From contig MKVL01000009.1 of the NCBI GenBank assembly GCA_001899205.1, forward strand, positions 1-64,000: 64,000 bases of DNA, in the 5' to 3' direction. The notes beneath the pieces are model-generated. The model did not search any database, was not told the origin of the DNA, and saw nothing but the letters and a program-made list of their open reading frames with translations. Position 1 is the first letter of the stretch. Each line of letters opens with the position of its first letter. The DNA comes from Mesorhizobium sp. 65-26. GTDB lineage: Bacteria; Pseudomonadota; Alphaproteobacteria; Rhizobiales; Rhizobiaceae. The translations under genes were made by a program, and so were the position numbers. Positions 45,808 through 55,532 of the stretch are shown in pieces.

Positions 45808-46011
45808 GGTCGTGCTCCTTTTTCGAGCATGACCCTACGAGGGCGGCACAGGACAAGCATTGGCGAACCGTGCCATTCAACTATCCGATCGCGCCAAACC
45901 GACTGCATAAATCCAGCTTATCAGTATCCCAAGATTTTGAAGACGTTACACCGCCTTTCGTCGCCTGTAGCTTCGACGGCGCTTGTTCAAAACATACGAG
46001 TCCGGTGGCTG

Positions 46012-48450
46012 ATGCAAACACATGCGAGAGTGGTGATCGTTGGCGGCGGCTGTGTCGGCGCCGGTATCCTCTATGGGCTGGCCAAGCGCGGGTGGACCGA
46101 CGTGGCGCTGCTGGAACGCACGCAATTGACGGCCGGCTCTACCTGGCATGCGGCCGGCCTGATCCCCTCCTATGCCCGCAACATCAATGTCGGGCGCATG
46201 ATCAACAAGACGATCGAGATCTATGAGGGGCTTGAGGCCGAGACCGGGCAGCCGGTCGGCTGGCACAAATGCGGCCAGCTTCGCATCGCCAACAGCCATG
46301 ATCGGCTCGACGAGTTCAAGAGCTATATGAGCGTCGCCGAGGTGCAGGGCATGCGGGCACATCTGCTCACGCCCGACGAGGCCCGCAAGCTCTGGCCGCT
46401 GCTCGACAACAAACACATGCTCGGCGCGCTCTATCATCCCGACGACGGCCATATCGCGCCGGCCGATGTGACGCATGCCATGGCCAAGGGCGCACGGGAT
46501 CTCGGCGCCAAGGTCTATCTCAACACCGAGGTCATCGGGTTCAAACGGACCGCCAGCGGTGAGTGGCTGGTCCAGACCAACAAGGGCGACATCACCTGCG
46601 AGCACGTGATTACAGCCACCGGAAATTACGCACGCCAGACCGGAGCGCTGCTCGGCCTCGACATCCCGGCGATCCCGATCCTGCACCAGTACTGGATCAC
46701 CGAAGCCGTCCCGGAAGTGGTGGAGCGCAAGCGCGCCGGCCGGCCCGAAATGCCGATCCTGCGGGACGAGGGTTTTGAGGGCTATCTGCGCGAGGAAGGC
46801 GACGGGCTGATGTTCGGCCCTTACGAGCGCACCGCGAACCTGAAGCTGTTCGCCGAGGACGGCGTTCCCGCCTGGTTCGGCGCCGACCTGCTGGAAGAGG
46901 ATTTCGAGGCGGTGTCGTGGAACTGGGAACAGGCGCTGCAACTGGTCCCTGCGCTGGGGCGCGTCGGCATCAAGGCCAATGTGCGCGGCCCCTTCCAGAT
47001 GACGGCGGACGAGTTGCCTTTGATGGGGCCAGCCTGGGGGCTACCCAATGTCTGGCTGGCCGAAGGTGTACCAGGCGGCATCCTGTGGGGTGGCACGATC
47101 GGCTATTACCTATCGGAGCGCATCGTCGAGGGCGGCAACAGCCTCGACACCTACGACCTCGACCCGCGCCGCTTCGGCGACTACGCCAACAAGGAATGGA
47201 CGCGCGAGAAGGTACGCGAGGCTTGGGGCACGCATGCCGAGCAGAAATATCCCGGGCAGGACATGCCCGCCGCCCGCCCGCAGAAGACCGCGCCTTCCTA
47301 TGACAGGCTGACAGAGCTCGGCGCCGTCTGGGGCGTACTCAATGGCTGGGAGATGCCCAACTGGTTCGCTCGTGACGGCGTCGAGGCCAAGGACCAGTAC
47401 AGCTGGCGCTGGACGGCCAAGGGGAACCTCGTCGGCGAGGAGGTTCTGGCGGTGCGCAACGCCGTCGGCCTGGTCGAGATGACGCCGATGACCAAGTTCG
47501 AGGTGTCCGGCCCGAATGCGGCGGCGTGGCTGGACAGGATCATCGCCAATCGCCTGCCGGCGGTCGGCAAGGTGACGCTGGCGCATCAGTTGACGGCGAG
47601 CGGCGGCGTGCAGGCCGAGTACATGGTTGCGCGGCTTGGCGAGGACTTCTTCTACCTGATCTCGACGCCGCGCGCGGAGCGCTGGAACTTCGACGACCTT
47701 TCGAGGCTGCTTCCCGCCGACGGCAGCGTGAGGCTGACCAACGTCACCAACGATCGCGGCTGTTTCACCATCGTCGGGCCGAAGGCGCGAGAGGTGCTGC
47801 GACCGCTGACCGAGATCGACCTGTCGAACGAAAGCTTCCCATGGTTCGGCGTGAAGACCGGCACCGTAGGCCTGGCGAGCGACGTGCGGCTGCTGCGCGT
47901 CAACTATGAGGGTGAGCTTGGCTGGGAACTCTACCATCCCCTGCCCTACCAGCGGCAATTGCTCGACACGCTCCTGAAGGAGGGCGAGAAGCACGGAATG
48001 CGGCTGGTCGGGCTGCACGCGCTGGAGTCGCTCCGGCTCGAAAAATCCTATCGCGCCATGTACCGCGACATGAACCCGGAGCTGAACGCGCTGGAGAGCG
48101 GGCTGGAACGCTTCATCCGCCTCGACAAGGGCGATTTCGTCGGCCGCGACGCGGTCCTGAAATACAAGGAGCGCAACGACCAGCGCCGCTCGGTGACAAT
48201 CAGGATCGACACCGATGGCGCCAGCACGCTTGCCAATGAAGGGCTCTATAGCGATGGCGCGCTGGTCGGGCGCGTCACCTCGGGCGGCTATGGCTACGCG
48301 CTCGGCCACGACGTGGCGCTGGCGCTGCTGCCCGAGCGGCTGAGCAAGCCAGGCACGAAGCTCGACGTCGCCATCCTGGGAGAATTGAGGATCGCCGAGG
48401 TCATCGCGGATTCGCCCTACGATCCGACATCGGCCAGGGCACGCATGTAA
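46012..48450 (+). CDS. Dimethylglycine/sarcosine dehydrogenase-like flavoprotein with GcvT domain
   Basis: An 812-residue two-part enzyme. The N-terminal FAD-dependent oxidoreductase has GGGCVGAGILYGLAKRG and the STWHAAG motif, whose His46 is the covalent flavin site in dimethylglycine dehydrogenase. The middle FAO_M region leads to a C-terminal aminomethyltransferase domain (GCV_T) that binds tetrahydrofolate. Such enzymes demethylate N-methylated glycines and pass the C1 unit to folate. ATG 46012 is chosen; an open frame of 350 codons upstream is antisense to the SDR gene. Confidence 0.92.
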   Translation: MQTHARVVIVGGGCVGAGILYGLAKRGWTDVALLERTQLTAGSTWHAAGLIPSYARNINVGRMINKTIEIYEGLEAETGQPVGWHKCGQLRIANSHDRLDEFKSYMSVAEVQGMRAHLLTPDEARKLWPLLDNKHMLGALYHPDDGHIAPADVTHAMAKGARDLGAKVYLNTEVIGFKRTASGEWLVQTNKGDITCEHVITATGNYARQTGALLGLDIPAIPILHQYWITEAVPEVVERKRAGRPEMPILRDEGFEGYLREEGDGLMFGPYERTANLKLFAEDGVPAWFGADLLEEDFEAVSWNWEQALQLVPALGRVGIKANVRGPFQMTADELPLMGPAWGLPNVWLAEGVPGGILWGGTIGYYLSERIVEGGNSLDTYDLDPRRFGDYANKEWTREKVREAWGTHAEQKYPGQDMPAARPQKTAPSYDRLTELGAVWGVLNGWEMPNWFARDGVEAKDQYSWRWTAKGNLVGEEVLAVRNAVGLVEMTPMTKFEVSGPNAAAWLDRIIANRLPAVGKVTLAHQLTASGGVQAEYMVARLGEDFFYLISTPRAERWNFDDLSRLLPADGSVRLTNVTNDRGCFTIVGPKAREVLRPLTEIDLSNESFPWFGVKTGTVGLASDVRLLRVNYEGELGWELYHPLPYQRQLLDTLLKEGEKHGMRLVGLHALESLRLEKSYRAMYRDMNPELNALESGLERFIRLDKGDFVGRDAVLKYKERNDQRRSVTIRIDTDGASTLANEGLYSDGALVGRVTSGGYGYALGHDVALALLPERLSKPGTKLDVAILGELRIAEVIADSPYDPTSARARM

Positions 48451-48452
48451 GG

Positions 48453-48468
48453 CGGGCGCGGCCCGTTT
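48453..48468 (+). terminator. Weak hairpin terminator of the flavoprotein gene
   Basis: CGGGC, loop GCG, GCCCG, then TTT, starting 3 bases past the stop. The stem and T-run are short. Confidence 0.35.
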
Positions 48469-48655
48469 GGCGACAGGGCCGCTGGCTATCTGCGGTACGC
48501 CCGCGCCGCAATGTCCTGTGCAATCGCCATCTGCGCTAAGCGTCGGAAATATAAACGTTAAGACTTGGCCGCTCCACACGCTGGACGTGCAAGATGATTG
48601 AGATTACCGTTCGCCTCGGCCGCAAGATGCGGCGGACTTCTGAGGAGGCGGAATC

Positions 48656-49210
48656 ATGACGTTGCAAGGCGATGCCCTGAAAGACGCGATCGGACGGACT
48701 CGCGACAAATGGGGATGGTTCGTGGCACTTGGCGTGCTGCTTTTGATCTTCGGCGGCATTGCCTTCGGCAATCTCTTCATTGCCACCGTGGCATCGGTCT
48801 ATGTCGTTGGCTGGCTGATGCTGATGGCCGGCATCATCGAGATCATCCACGCCTTCGGCGTCAAGACCTGGGGACGGTTCTTCTACTGGCTGCTCAGCGG
48901 CCTGCTCTATGCCATCGCCGGCTTCTTCGCCTTCGACAATCCGCTGCTCGCCTCGGCTGTGCTGACGCTGCTGCTGGCGATATCGCTTGTCGCCTCGGGC
49001 GTGCTTCGCGCCTGGGTCGGGCTGCAGCACCGGCCGGAAAAGGGCTGGGGATGGCTGGTCGCGGCCGGCGTCATCACCGCGCTTGCCGGCCTGGTCATTG
49101 CCAGCGGCTGGCCGGTCAACAGCATCTGGGTGCTCGGCATGTTCCTGGCGATCGACCTGATCTTCCAGGGCTGGTCGTTCATCGCCCTTGGGCTCGCGCT
49201 GAAGAAATAA
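48656..49210 (+). CDS. HdeD-family membrane protein
   Basis: A 184-residue integral membrane protein with six predicted spans arranged as three DUF308 repeats, for example WFVALGVLLLIFGGIAFGN, VLTLLLAISLVASGVLRAW and GWGWLVAAGVITALAGLVI (each under 20 residues). HdeD is linked to acid resistance in E. coli; rhizobial copies are uncharacterised. A GAGGAGG-like site precedes the ATG. It converges with ribF with only 4 bases between the stops. Confidence 0.9.
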   Translation: MTLQGDALKDAIGRTRDKWGWFVALGVLLLIFGGIAFGNLFIATVASVYVVGWLMLMAGIIEIIHAFGVKTWGRFFYWLLSGLLYAIAGFFAFDNPLLASAVLTLLLAISLVASGVLRAWVGLQHRPEKGWGWLVAAGVITALAGLVIASGWPVNSIWVLGMFLAIDLIFQGWSFIALGLALKK

Positions 49211-49214
49211 TGCC

Positions 49215-50198
49215 CTAAAAGGCAACCTTGGCGTCAAGTTCCGACAGCGGCTTGACGCCAGTCAACAATGCCCGGGCCTCGGCCTCATCCTGCCTCATCT
49301 GCGTGACCAGCGCGTCGAGGCCATCGAACTTGACCTCCGGGCGCAGGAAGCCGAACAGCGACACCGCGCAGGTCTCGCCGTAGAGATCACCCGAGAAGTC
49401 GAAAACAAAGGTCTCCAGCAGCGGCGCCCCGTTGGCGTCGACGGTCGGACGGCGGCCGAAGCTGGCAACGCCGTCATGCAGCGTGCCGTCGGCACGCCGC
49501 AGGCGGACGGCATAGATGCCCTCCCGCAGCCCGGTTTCCGGCGAAAGTCTCATGTTGGCTGTCGGAAAGCCAAGTGTACGACCCAGTTTCTGACCGCCCA
49601 CCACCTCGGCCTCGATCGTGTACCGATAGCCGAGCAAGCCGGCCGCCTCCGCCGCCGCTCCCTCGCAGAGCAGCGCCCGGATGCGGCTGGACGACACCAC
49701 CTCGGCGCCCTCGTCGCGAAATGCATCGACCAGCGTGACACCAAAACCGTGGCGCTCGCCGGCTGCCATGAGATAGGCAGGGCCACCCTGGCGGTCTTTT
49801 CCGAAATGAAAATCGAACCCGGTCACGGCATGGGTAACGCCGAGATTTCTGTCCAGGACACCGGTAACGAAATCCTCCGCCGACAGGTTCGCGAAATCAC
49901 GGTCAAAGGGCTGTTCGACGACTGCGGCGAAATCCAGAAGCGTCAGCAGCCGCGCCTTCATCGGCGGCGGCGTCAACACGAACAGCGGGGTGTCCGGCCT
50001 GAACAGCTTGCGTGGATGCGGCTCGAAGGTCAGCACCAGAGCCGGAACGCCGCGCCGGCGTGACTCCGCCAAGGCACGTTCGAGCACCGCCTGATGGCCG
50101 CGATGAACGCCGTCGAAATTGCCGATGGCGACGACGCCGCCACGCAGGTGGGCCGGCAGCGGCGCGGTCGCGGAAATACGTTCGATGATTGCCGTCAT
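49215..50198 (-). CDS. ribF: Bifunctional riboflavin kinase / FAD synthetase RibF
   Basis: A 327-residue enzyme that makes FMN and then FAD. The N-terminal nucleotidyltransferase domain shows GNFDGVHRGHQ (HxGH-like). The C-terminal kinase domain shows LGRTLGFPTANM, the GxPTAN motif. It is usually near ileS in proteobacteria; here ileS lies about 7 kb away, separated by the mipA, AraC, SDR, flavoprotein and hdeD genes. Confidence 0.95.
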   Translation of the reverse strand: MTAIIERISATAPLPAHLRGGVVAIGNFDGVHRGHQAVLERALAESRRRGVPALVLTFEPHPRKLFRPDTPLFVLTPPPMKARLLTLLDFAAVVEQPFDRDFANLSAEDFVTGVLDRNLGVTHAVTGFDFHFGKDRQGGPAYLMAAGERHGFGVTLVDAFRDEGAEVVSSSRIRALLCEGAAAEAAGLLGYRYTIEAEVVGGQKLGRTLGFPTANMRLSPETGLREGIYAVRLRRADGTLHDGVASFGRRPTVDANGAPLLETFVFDFSGDLYGETCAVSLFGFLRPEVKFDGLDALVTQMRQDEAEARALLTGVKPLSELDAKVAF

Positions 50199-50405
50199 CT
50201 GCAGCTACGCGTCGTCATCAAGATGTCGCGGCCTCCCGAGACGGCACGCGGAGCGACGTCGCGGTGTCTGGGGTGAGGCGATCCGGCATGGCGCATGAAA
50301 TGTCCGTACGGTGTGGCGAAAATCGAACTCGCGGTGCTGATAGCGGAACAGCCGGTGGGTGTCACCACCAATGCCAAGTTGCCAGGCACAGGGCGAACGG
50401 CTGGC

Positions 50406-51023
50406 CTAACGCAACGCCCCACGCACCAGCCCCAGAATCTCATTCTGGACGGCCTTTTGCTTGTCGATGTTGAAATGCCCGACCTCCGCCATGTCGGAGT
50501 AATCCTTGTTGAGCAGCCTGCCATGGAAGCCCGGTCCGGCAACGAGCGGCTCACCCCAGCCATGTGTCTTAAAGTAATAGTTGACAGCCCGCCGCACGTT
50601 CGCGGGCACGGGATGCGGACCGGTGGCGGCCAGGCTCACCAGCAGGTCGACCTTGATGCCGGCCTTCTGCAATTGCTCGGCGATGCGGATCGCGCCATTC
50701 GCACCGAGCGAGTGCCCGATAAGGATGACCGGGCCAAGCCGTCCCCGCTGGGCGTCGGCGATGATCGTGCGAGCGACGACACCCGATGCGGTATGGGAAT
50801 CGACATGGGATTCGATACCTTGCGCAGCAAGGCGCTCGCCCATTTCGTCCAGGCCTGTCGAGAAAATGTCGCCGAAGCCGCGCAGCAGGTAGATCTCAGG
50901 CTGCCGCTTGCCTGTTGCATGAGCCTGCGCGTTCGGCCGCGCGACAGCCACGGATGCCTGGAGACCGGCAACGCAGACCATCATCACCAGAAGTCCGGCG
51001 CGCGCCAGGCCTGAAAACCGCAT
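50406..51023 (-). CDS. Exported alpha/beta-hydrolase-like protein
   Basis: A 205-residue protein starting at ATG 51023 with a signal peptide (MRFSGLARAGLLVMMVCVAG, cleaved near AVA). The nucleophile elbow GHSLGANG lies near residue 105, in the order typical of lipase-like hydrolases, with LLRGFGDIFSTG as an early loop. A His in GHFNIDK near the C-terminus may complete the triad. Its stop faces a 207-base gap before ribF. The substrate is unknown. Confidence 0.8.
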   Translation of the reverse strand: MRFSGLARAGLLVMMVCVAGLQASVAVARPNAQAHATGKRQPEIYLLRGFGDIFSTGLDEMGERLAAQGIESHVDSHTASGVVARTIIADAQRGRLGPVILIGHSLGANGAIRIAEQLQKAGIKVDLLVSLAATGPHPVPANVRRAVNYYFKTHGWGEPLVAGPGFHGRLLNKDYSDMAEVGHFNIDKQKAVQNEILGLVRGALR

Positions 51024-51024
51024 C

Positions 51025-51618
51025 TCAATCTCCGCGTTTGAAAAGCGGCACGACCCGGCCGGTTCGCGCCGCATAGGCTTCGTATTCCTTGCCGAAAGCG
51101 GCCCGCATCATGTCCTCTTCCTTTCCGACCCGCGCGAAATAGAAGATGGCAACGCCCGCGAGGCCGGCAAGTCCGGCGAACCAGTTCGGCAGCAGGAACG
51201 CCTGTGCGATCGCCCATAGCCAGAACGACGAATACATGGGATGGCGCACGAAGCGATAGAGACCGTCGGTGACGAGTCTGTGATCGTCACGGATCTCGAG
51301 CGACACCGACCAGTTGCGACCAAGCTGCCGGTGCGTCGCGTGGAACAGCAAAAGGAATCCGAGTTCCACAGCGAGGCCGACCCAGCCCATCCAGGGTCGG
51401 AACACATAGTTCGCGAGCGCCGGAAAACCTGTCGACAGATAGATGATCGGAATGACCGCGAGACCGGCCGTGGCCGCTCCCAGCGCCAGCCGATCTGTCA
51501 GGCTTCGGGAATCGGAAACGACACGAATGCGCCTGGCGTGACGCTGGTGGGGATAACGGATAGCGGCCCAGGCCAGGAGGCCTATCGCCCAGATGATGGC
51601 TGCCACGGTCTGGGTCAT
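51025..51618 (-). CDS. Isoprenylcysteine-methyltransferase-like (ICMT/PEMT) membrane protein
   Basis: A 197-residue membrane protein with about five spans. The C-terminal part holds the SAM-binding signature of the ICMT/PEMT family: YRFVRHPMYSSFWLW followed by KEEDMMRAAFGKEYEAYA. ATG 51618 (MTQTVAAIIW) is the start. It ends 1 base before the hydrolase gene and overlaps the upstream large hydrolase by 4 bases. The methyl acceptor in bacteria is generally unknown; lipids are one possibility. Confidence 0.87.
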   Translation of the reverse strand: MTQTVAAIIWAIGLLAWAAIRYPHQRHARRIRVVSDSRSLTDRLALGAATAGLAVIPIIYLSTGFPALANYVFRPWMGWVGLAVELGFLLLFHATHRQLGRNWSVSLEIRDDHRLVTDGLYRFVRHPMYSSFWLWAIAQAFLLPNWFAGLAGLAGVAIFYFARVGKEEDMMRAAFGKEYEAYAARTGRVVPLFKRGD

Positions 51619-52787
51619 GGATTGTCGGCTTCCGGGAGCGGGCCGAAAATATCGCGTTCGGCGCGCAGCATTACAGGCGTCGGCCCGCAGCATATTTGAA
51701 AAAAATCGTACCAGTAACGTTTCGAATTGCCGAAAATATACTGATAGTGAACGCGAAACGGGTTCATCTTGATGCGCCGATACGTCTCGTCCAACAGCAT
51801 CTGCCGCACCTGAACCTCGCGCACATAGGCAAACGTCGGGCGCGTGCGCAGCTTCATCTCGTCGGCGGGATTGGTCCTGAAGAAATTGATGACGTCGGTC
51901 ATGCATTGGATTTCGGTCCAGCCGATCCGTTCATCCCGCGACAGCAGGCCGACACGCTCGCGAAATTTCCCGCCCGCAGGATGCAGCCCGGCCTTCAGCG
52001 CCGTCGAGCCCAATGTCAGCACGGTCGTCTGACCGCAATATCCGGCAAAATCAGGGTCGATGCGCAGGCAGCGGGCGGCAATATCGAGGATAAGCATCCC
52101 TCCGGTGGAATGACCGACGAGGATCAGTTCGTCCGCCCGCTCCCGCCTTGCACGATCGACCACCGCCTGAGCGAAGCGTTCCATGAGGGCTTCTGCGTCC
52201 GGTCGCTTGCCCCGGATGAAATGCTGCGAGAATGACCACAGATCCATCAGATGGTTGACGGACCAGCGCTTGCCCAGAATTGCCTGCGCCGTGGCGTAGA
52301 CGACAAGGCCAGGCAAGACCGAAAGCCAGCCGAGCCAGGGCGCGGTCAACCAGCCGGCAAGCAGCCCCAGCAGCGTGAAGATCAGGAACGCAACAAACGG
52401 ATAGAGAAAATAGAGCGCGAACCGCCAGGCCTTCCGGAAGAAGCGGTAGGCCGTGCCGGTGAGCACGAAATCGGCAAAGGCGATCAGGTACCTCCCCACG
52501 CGCGCGGGCAAGGGGCGGGCGAAATCGGTCCGGACCAGATTGTCGACGGTAAAAAAGCTGAAGTCGGTCGCAGTCGCCCAGCAATTGTCCCGCGACCGGG
52601 CATCGATACGGACCGTGCCGATTTCTCCCGTGTCGGATACGGCCATCGGCGACATTCGCGTCTCGATGTCCCATAGGGCATCGAAGCGCGCGAGCTCGCG
52701 CTTCATCCGCTCGAAGAACGCCGCCGGAGACTTGGGATCGTAACCGCCGACGAAAAAAATGCATCGGCGCTGAATGATCTGCTTCAC
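51615..52787 (-). CDS. Membrane-anchored alpha/beta-hydrolase-fold protein
   Basis: A 390-residue protein with two to three membrane spans in the middle (FALYFLYPFVAFLIFTLLG and GWLSVLPGLVVYATAQAIL) and a following hydrolase core with LILVGHSTGGM (Ser nucleophile elbow). The start is GTG 52787, preceded by AAGGACGAG; a GTG at 52811 is an alternative. It forms a tight trio with the ICMT-like and exported-hydrolase genes. The family is not characterised as far as I know. Confidence 0.78.
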   Translation of the reverse strand: MKQIIQRRCIFFVGGYDPKSPAAFFERMKRELARFDALWDIETRMSPMAVSDTGEIGTVRIDARSRDNCWATATDFSFFTVDNLVRTDFARPLPARVGRYLIAFADFVLTGTAYRFFRKAWRFALYFLYPFVAFLIFTLLGLLAGWLTAPWLGWLSVLPGLVVYATAQAILGKRWSVNHLMDLWSFSQHFIRGKRPDAEALMERFAQAVVDRARRERADELILVGHSTGGMLILDIAARCLRIDPDFAGYCGQTTVLTLGSTALKAGLHPAGGKFRERVGLLSRDERIGWTEIQCMTDVINFFRTNPADEMKLRTRPTFAYVREVQVRQMLLDETYRRIKMNPFRVHYQYIFGNSKRYWYDFFQICCGPTPVMLRAERDIFGPLPEADNP

Positions 52788-52822
52788 CGACTCGTCCTTA
52801 CAGCCATCCACTGGCCGGGGAC

Positions 52823-53683
52823 CTACCGCAGCCTCGCGATGACGGCGGCCGGCCGATAGCCATGCTTCTCCAGGAAAGCCGCCAGCCTGCCCGGATCCGG
52901 GTTGTGAGGCTCGCCATAGTCGCGAGCATGAATGCCTCCCGATACATAGAGCACGTCGAAGCCGTTGTCCGCCGCGCCCTTGACGTCGGTCATCATGCCA
53001 TCGCCGATCGCCAGCACCCGCGAGCGCTCGACAGGACGGCCGAGGAGATCTTCCACCTCCTTCATCGCCACCGCGTAGATCGGCGCGTGGGGCTTGCCGG
53101 CGATGAGCGTGCGGCCACCGAGTTGGCTGTAATCGCGCGCCAGCGCGCCGGCGCACCAGATGATCCTCTCGCCGCGCTCGACCACGATATCGGGGTTGGC
53201 GCAGACGAAAGGCAGGTTGCGCGCCCGCAGCCGCTGCAAGAGCTCGGCATAGTCCGCGGGGGTTTCCACCTCGTCGTCGAACAGGCCGGTGCAGACCACG
53301 CTGTCAGCCTCGAATTCCTCGACCAGTTCGATGTCGAGGCCGTCATAGATCGTCAGGTCGCGCTCGGCGCCGATGTGGAAGATCTTGCGCGGCCCCTCGA
53401 CGATCAGGTCGCGCGTCACGTCACCCGACGTGACGACGCGGTCGTAGGTGCCGGCGGGAACGCCGATCACCTCCATCTGCGCGACGACATCGACATTGCG
53501 GCGCGGCGAATTGGTGATCAGAACAACCGGTATCCGCGCCGCCCGCGCGGCGGCGAGCGCCGCCGAAGCCGCGGGGAAGTGGCTTTCGCCATTGTGCACC
53601 ACGCCCCACACGTCACACAAAATGGCTGAGTAGTCCTTCACGACATCCGCGAGCGAACCAATGATACCGGGCGAATCGGCCAT
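52823..53683 (-). CDS. Class IIA HAD-like hydrolase (TIGR01459 type)
   Basis: A 286-residue HAD phosphatase-like protein. Motif I reads LCDVWGVVHNGE, where the second Asp of the usual DxD is Trp; this is normal for the TIGR01459 subgroup. Motif II is VVLITNSPRRN and motif IV AIGDGMMTDVKGA. In rhizobia it usually lies next to ribF; here three genes separate them. The start ATG 53683 follows CAGGGAA. The substrate is unknown; sugar phosphates are typical for NagD relatives. Confidence 0.9.
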   Translation of the reverse strand: MADSPGIIGSLADVVKDYSAILCDVWGVVHNGESHFPAASAALAAARAARIPVVLITNSPRRNVDVVAQMEVIGVPAGTYDRVVTSGDVTRDLIVEGPRKIFHIGAERDLTIYDGLDIELVEEFEADSVVCTGLFDDEVETPADYAELLQRLRARNLPFVCANPDIVVERGERIIWCAGALARDYSQLGGRTLIAGKPHAPIYAVAMKEVEDLLGRPVERSRVLAIGDGMMTDVKGAADNGFDVLYVSGGIHARDYGEPHNPDPGRLAAFLEKHGYRPAAVIARLR

Positions 53684-53908
53684 GCTGTTTCCCTGAACTC
53701 TGTCGGCAAGAACCGCGACCGAAGGGTCGCGGAGACCGGCCCGGCTTAGCCGAAGCTTCCCGGCATGTCACCAGCTTTTGGCTCAGGCTTGCCCTGGCGC
53801 AACGAAGCGTCCTGCCCTGCACTTGTGCAGGTCGGGCATCACGGCGCATTGTGCGCACTCGCGCGACCGGCACGAGTGAAGCCGGCCGGCTCTCCTTGAG
53901 ACCAGTCC

Positions 53909-54541
53909 ATGCCCGATCCAGCCAATCATCTCGCCTTCGCGCTGATATGCCTCGGCATGGTGCTGACACCCGGGCCGAACATGATCTACCTGATTTCGCG
54001 GTCGCTCTCGCAAGGCCCGAAGGCCGGGCTGATCTCGCTCGGCGGCGTCGCGACGGGTTTCCTGTTCTACGTGCTGTCGGCCGCCTTCGGCATCACAGCG
54101 CTGCTGCTGGCGGTGCCGTTTGCCTATGACGTGCTGCGTCTTGGCGGCGCGCTCTACCTCTTGTGGCTGGCATGGCAGGCGGTGAGGCCCGGCGGGCGCT
54201 CGCCGTTCCAGGTTCGGGAACTACCCAGGGACAGGCCGAGAAAGCTGTTCATGATGGGACTGATGACCAACCTGCTCAACCCGAAGGTCGCGGTCCTCTA
54301 TTTGTCGCTGCTGCCGCAATTCATCAACCCCGCCAAGGGCCATGTCCTGTCGCAGTTGCTGGTGCTCGGCGGCACGCAGATCGCCATCAGCCTCAGCATC
54401 AATTCGATCATTGCGGTAACGGCCGGCTCGATCGCGGTGTTCCTCGCCGGCCGCCCGCTGTGGCTCCTCATCCAGCGCTGGATGATGGGCGGGGTGCTGA
54501 CCGCGCTGGCGCTGAAGATGGCGACGGACGCGCAGCGCTGA
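53909..54541 (+). CDS. LysE/RhtB-family amino acid exporter
   Basis: A 210-residue membrane protein with about six spans. The family signature MVLTPGPNMIYLISRSLSQG (read as LTPGPNMIYLISRS) lies near residue 20, and LNPKVAVLYLSLLPQF in the middle. Such proteins export homoserine, threonine, lysine or related compounds. It converges with the DUF2189 gene, with 18 bases between the stops. Confidence 0.92.
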   Translation: MPDPANHLAFALICLGMVLTPGPNMIYLISRSLSQGPKAGLISLGGVATGFLFYVLSAAFGITALLLAVPFAYDVLRLGGALYLLWLAWQAVRPGGRSPFQVRELPRDRPRKLFMMGLMTNLLNPKVAVLYLSLLPQFINPAKGHVLSQLLVLGGTQIAISLSINSIIAVTAGSIAVFLAGRPLWLLIQRWMMGGVLTALALKMATDAQR

Positions 54542-54559
54542 TCGACACAGTTCCCGTTC

Positions 54560-55384
54560 CTACATCGGCCTGCGTGTCTGAGCCACGCGCTCCGGCTCGA
54601 CCACCTTGCGATAGAGATGCCAGGTGGCGTGGCCGAGGATGGGGATGACCACGGCAAGCCCCGCGAAGAGCGGGATCGAGCCAATGATCAGCAACACCGC
54701 CACGATCAGCCCCCAAAGCGCCATCTGCAATGGGTTTGCCATCACCGCTCGCGCCGATGTCTCGATGGCGGCGACCGCCCCCACATCGCGGTCGAGCAGC
54801 AGCGGGAATGCCACCACTGTTGTCGCCAGCACGACCACGGCAAAGATGAAGCCGGCGGCGTTGCCGAACAGAATCAGCGTCCAGCCCCGGCTGGTCGTCA
54901 GCACATCCCGCAGGAAAGTACCGATCGAGGCAGGCGCCTCGTCGCCGAACAGCCTCGTGTAGATCGACTGCGCGGTGAACAACCACAGCAGGAACAGCGC
55001 GAACAGCAGGATGCCGATCACCGCGATCGACGGCAGCGCCGGCGAGCGGCGGACATCGAGCGCATGCCGCCAGTGGGTACTCATGCCAAGCTCGCGCCTG
55101 CGGCTGATCTCGTAAAGGCCGATGGCCGCGAAAGGACCGATCAGCGCGAAACCGGACATCAGGGGATAAACGAGCTGAATCGCATTGGAGCCCGACGACC
55201 ATTGCGTCAGGATCAGCCCGACGATCGGATAGATCAGGCAGAGAAAGACATAGTGCGAGGGCTTGGCCCAGAAATCGTCGAAGCCGAGCCGCAAGGCATC
55301 CATCAGATCCGCGGTGGTGATGCGACGCACCGCGGGCTGCACGTGGATACCCTGCGCGTTCGCCATGACATGAAAGCCGGCCAT
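54560..55384 (-). CDS. DUF2189 membrane protein
   Basis: A 274-residue protein with about six hydrophobic spans after a soluble N-terminus. The DUF2189 signature is visible as ALRLGFDDFWAKPSHYVFL and PLMSGFALIGPFAAIGLYE, with LLLDRDVGAVAAIETSARA before the last spans. A strong GGGAGG site precedes ATG 55384. Its function is unknown; it is widespread in alphaproteobacteria and is often called a cytochrome c oxidase subunit-I-like membrane protein without proof. Confidence 0.86.
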   Translation of the reverse strand: MAGFHVMANAQGIHVQPAVRRITTADLMDALRLGFDDFWAKPSHYVFLCLIYPIVGLILTQWSSGSNAIQLVYPLMSGFALIGPFAAIGLYEISRRRELGMSTHWRHALDVRRSPALPSIAVIGILLFALFLLWLFTAQSIYTRLFGDEAPASIGTFLRDVLTTSRGWTLILFGNAAGFIFAVVVLATTVVAFPLLLDRDVGAVAAIETSARAVMANPLQMALWGLIVAVLLIIGSIPLFAGLAVVIPILGHATWHLYRKVVEPERVAQTRRPM

Positions 55385-55532
55385 AACCTACCTCCCGTGT
55401 GTTTCGGGGGCGGTCACCGCCTGGGGTGGCCGCCCGTAGCTGCCACTTCATGAACGTCGCCATCATAGCCGATCTGCCCGCAAAAGTCGCCGCGGGCGCC
55501 ATTTTTCATTCCTCCTCACGCAATTTTCATCA

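Noticed and set aside
44962-46011. 350-codon in-frame upstream extension of the dimethylglycine-dehydrogenase-like gene
   Set aside because: It runs antisense through the SDR gene. The FAD-binding motif begins right after ATG 46012.
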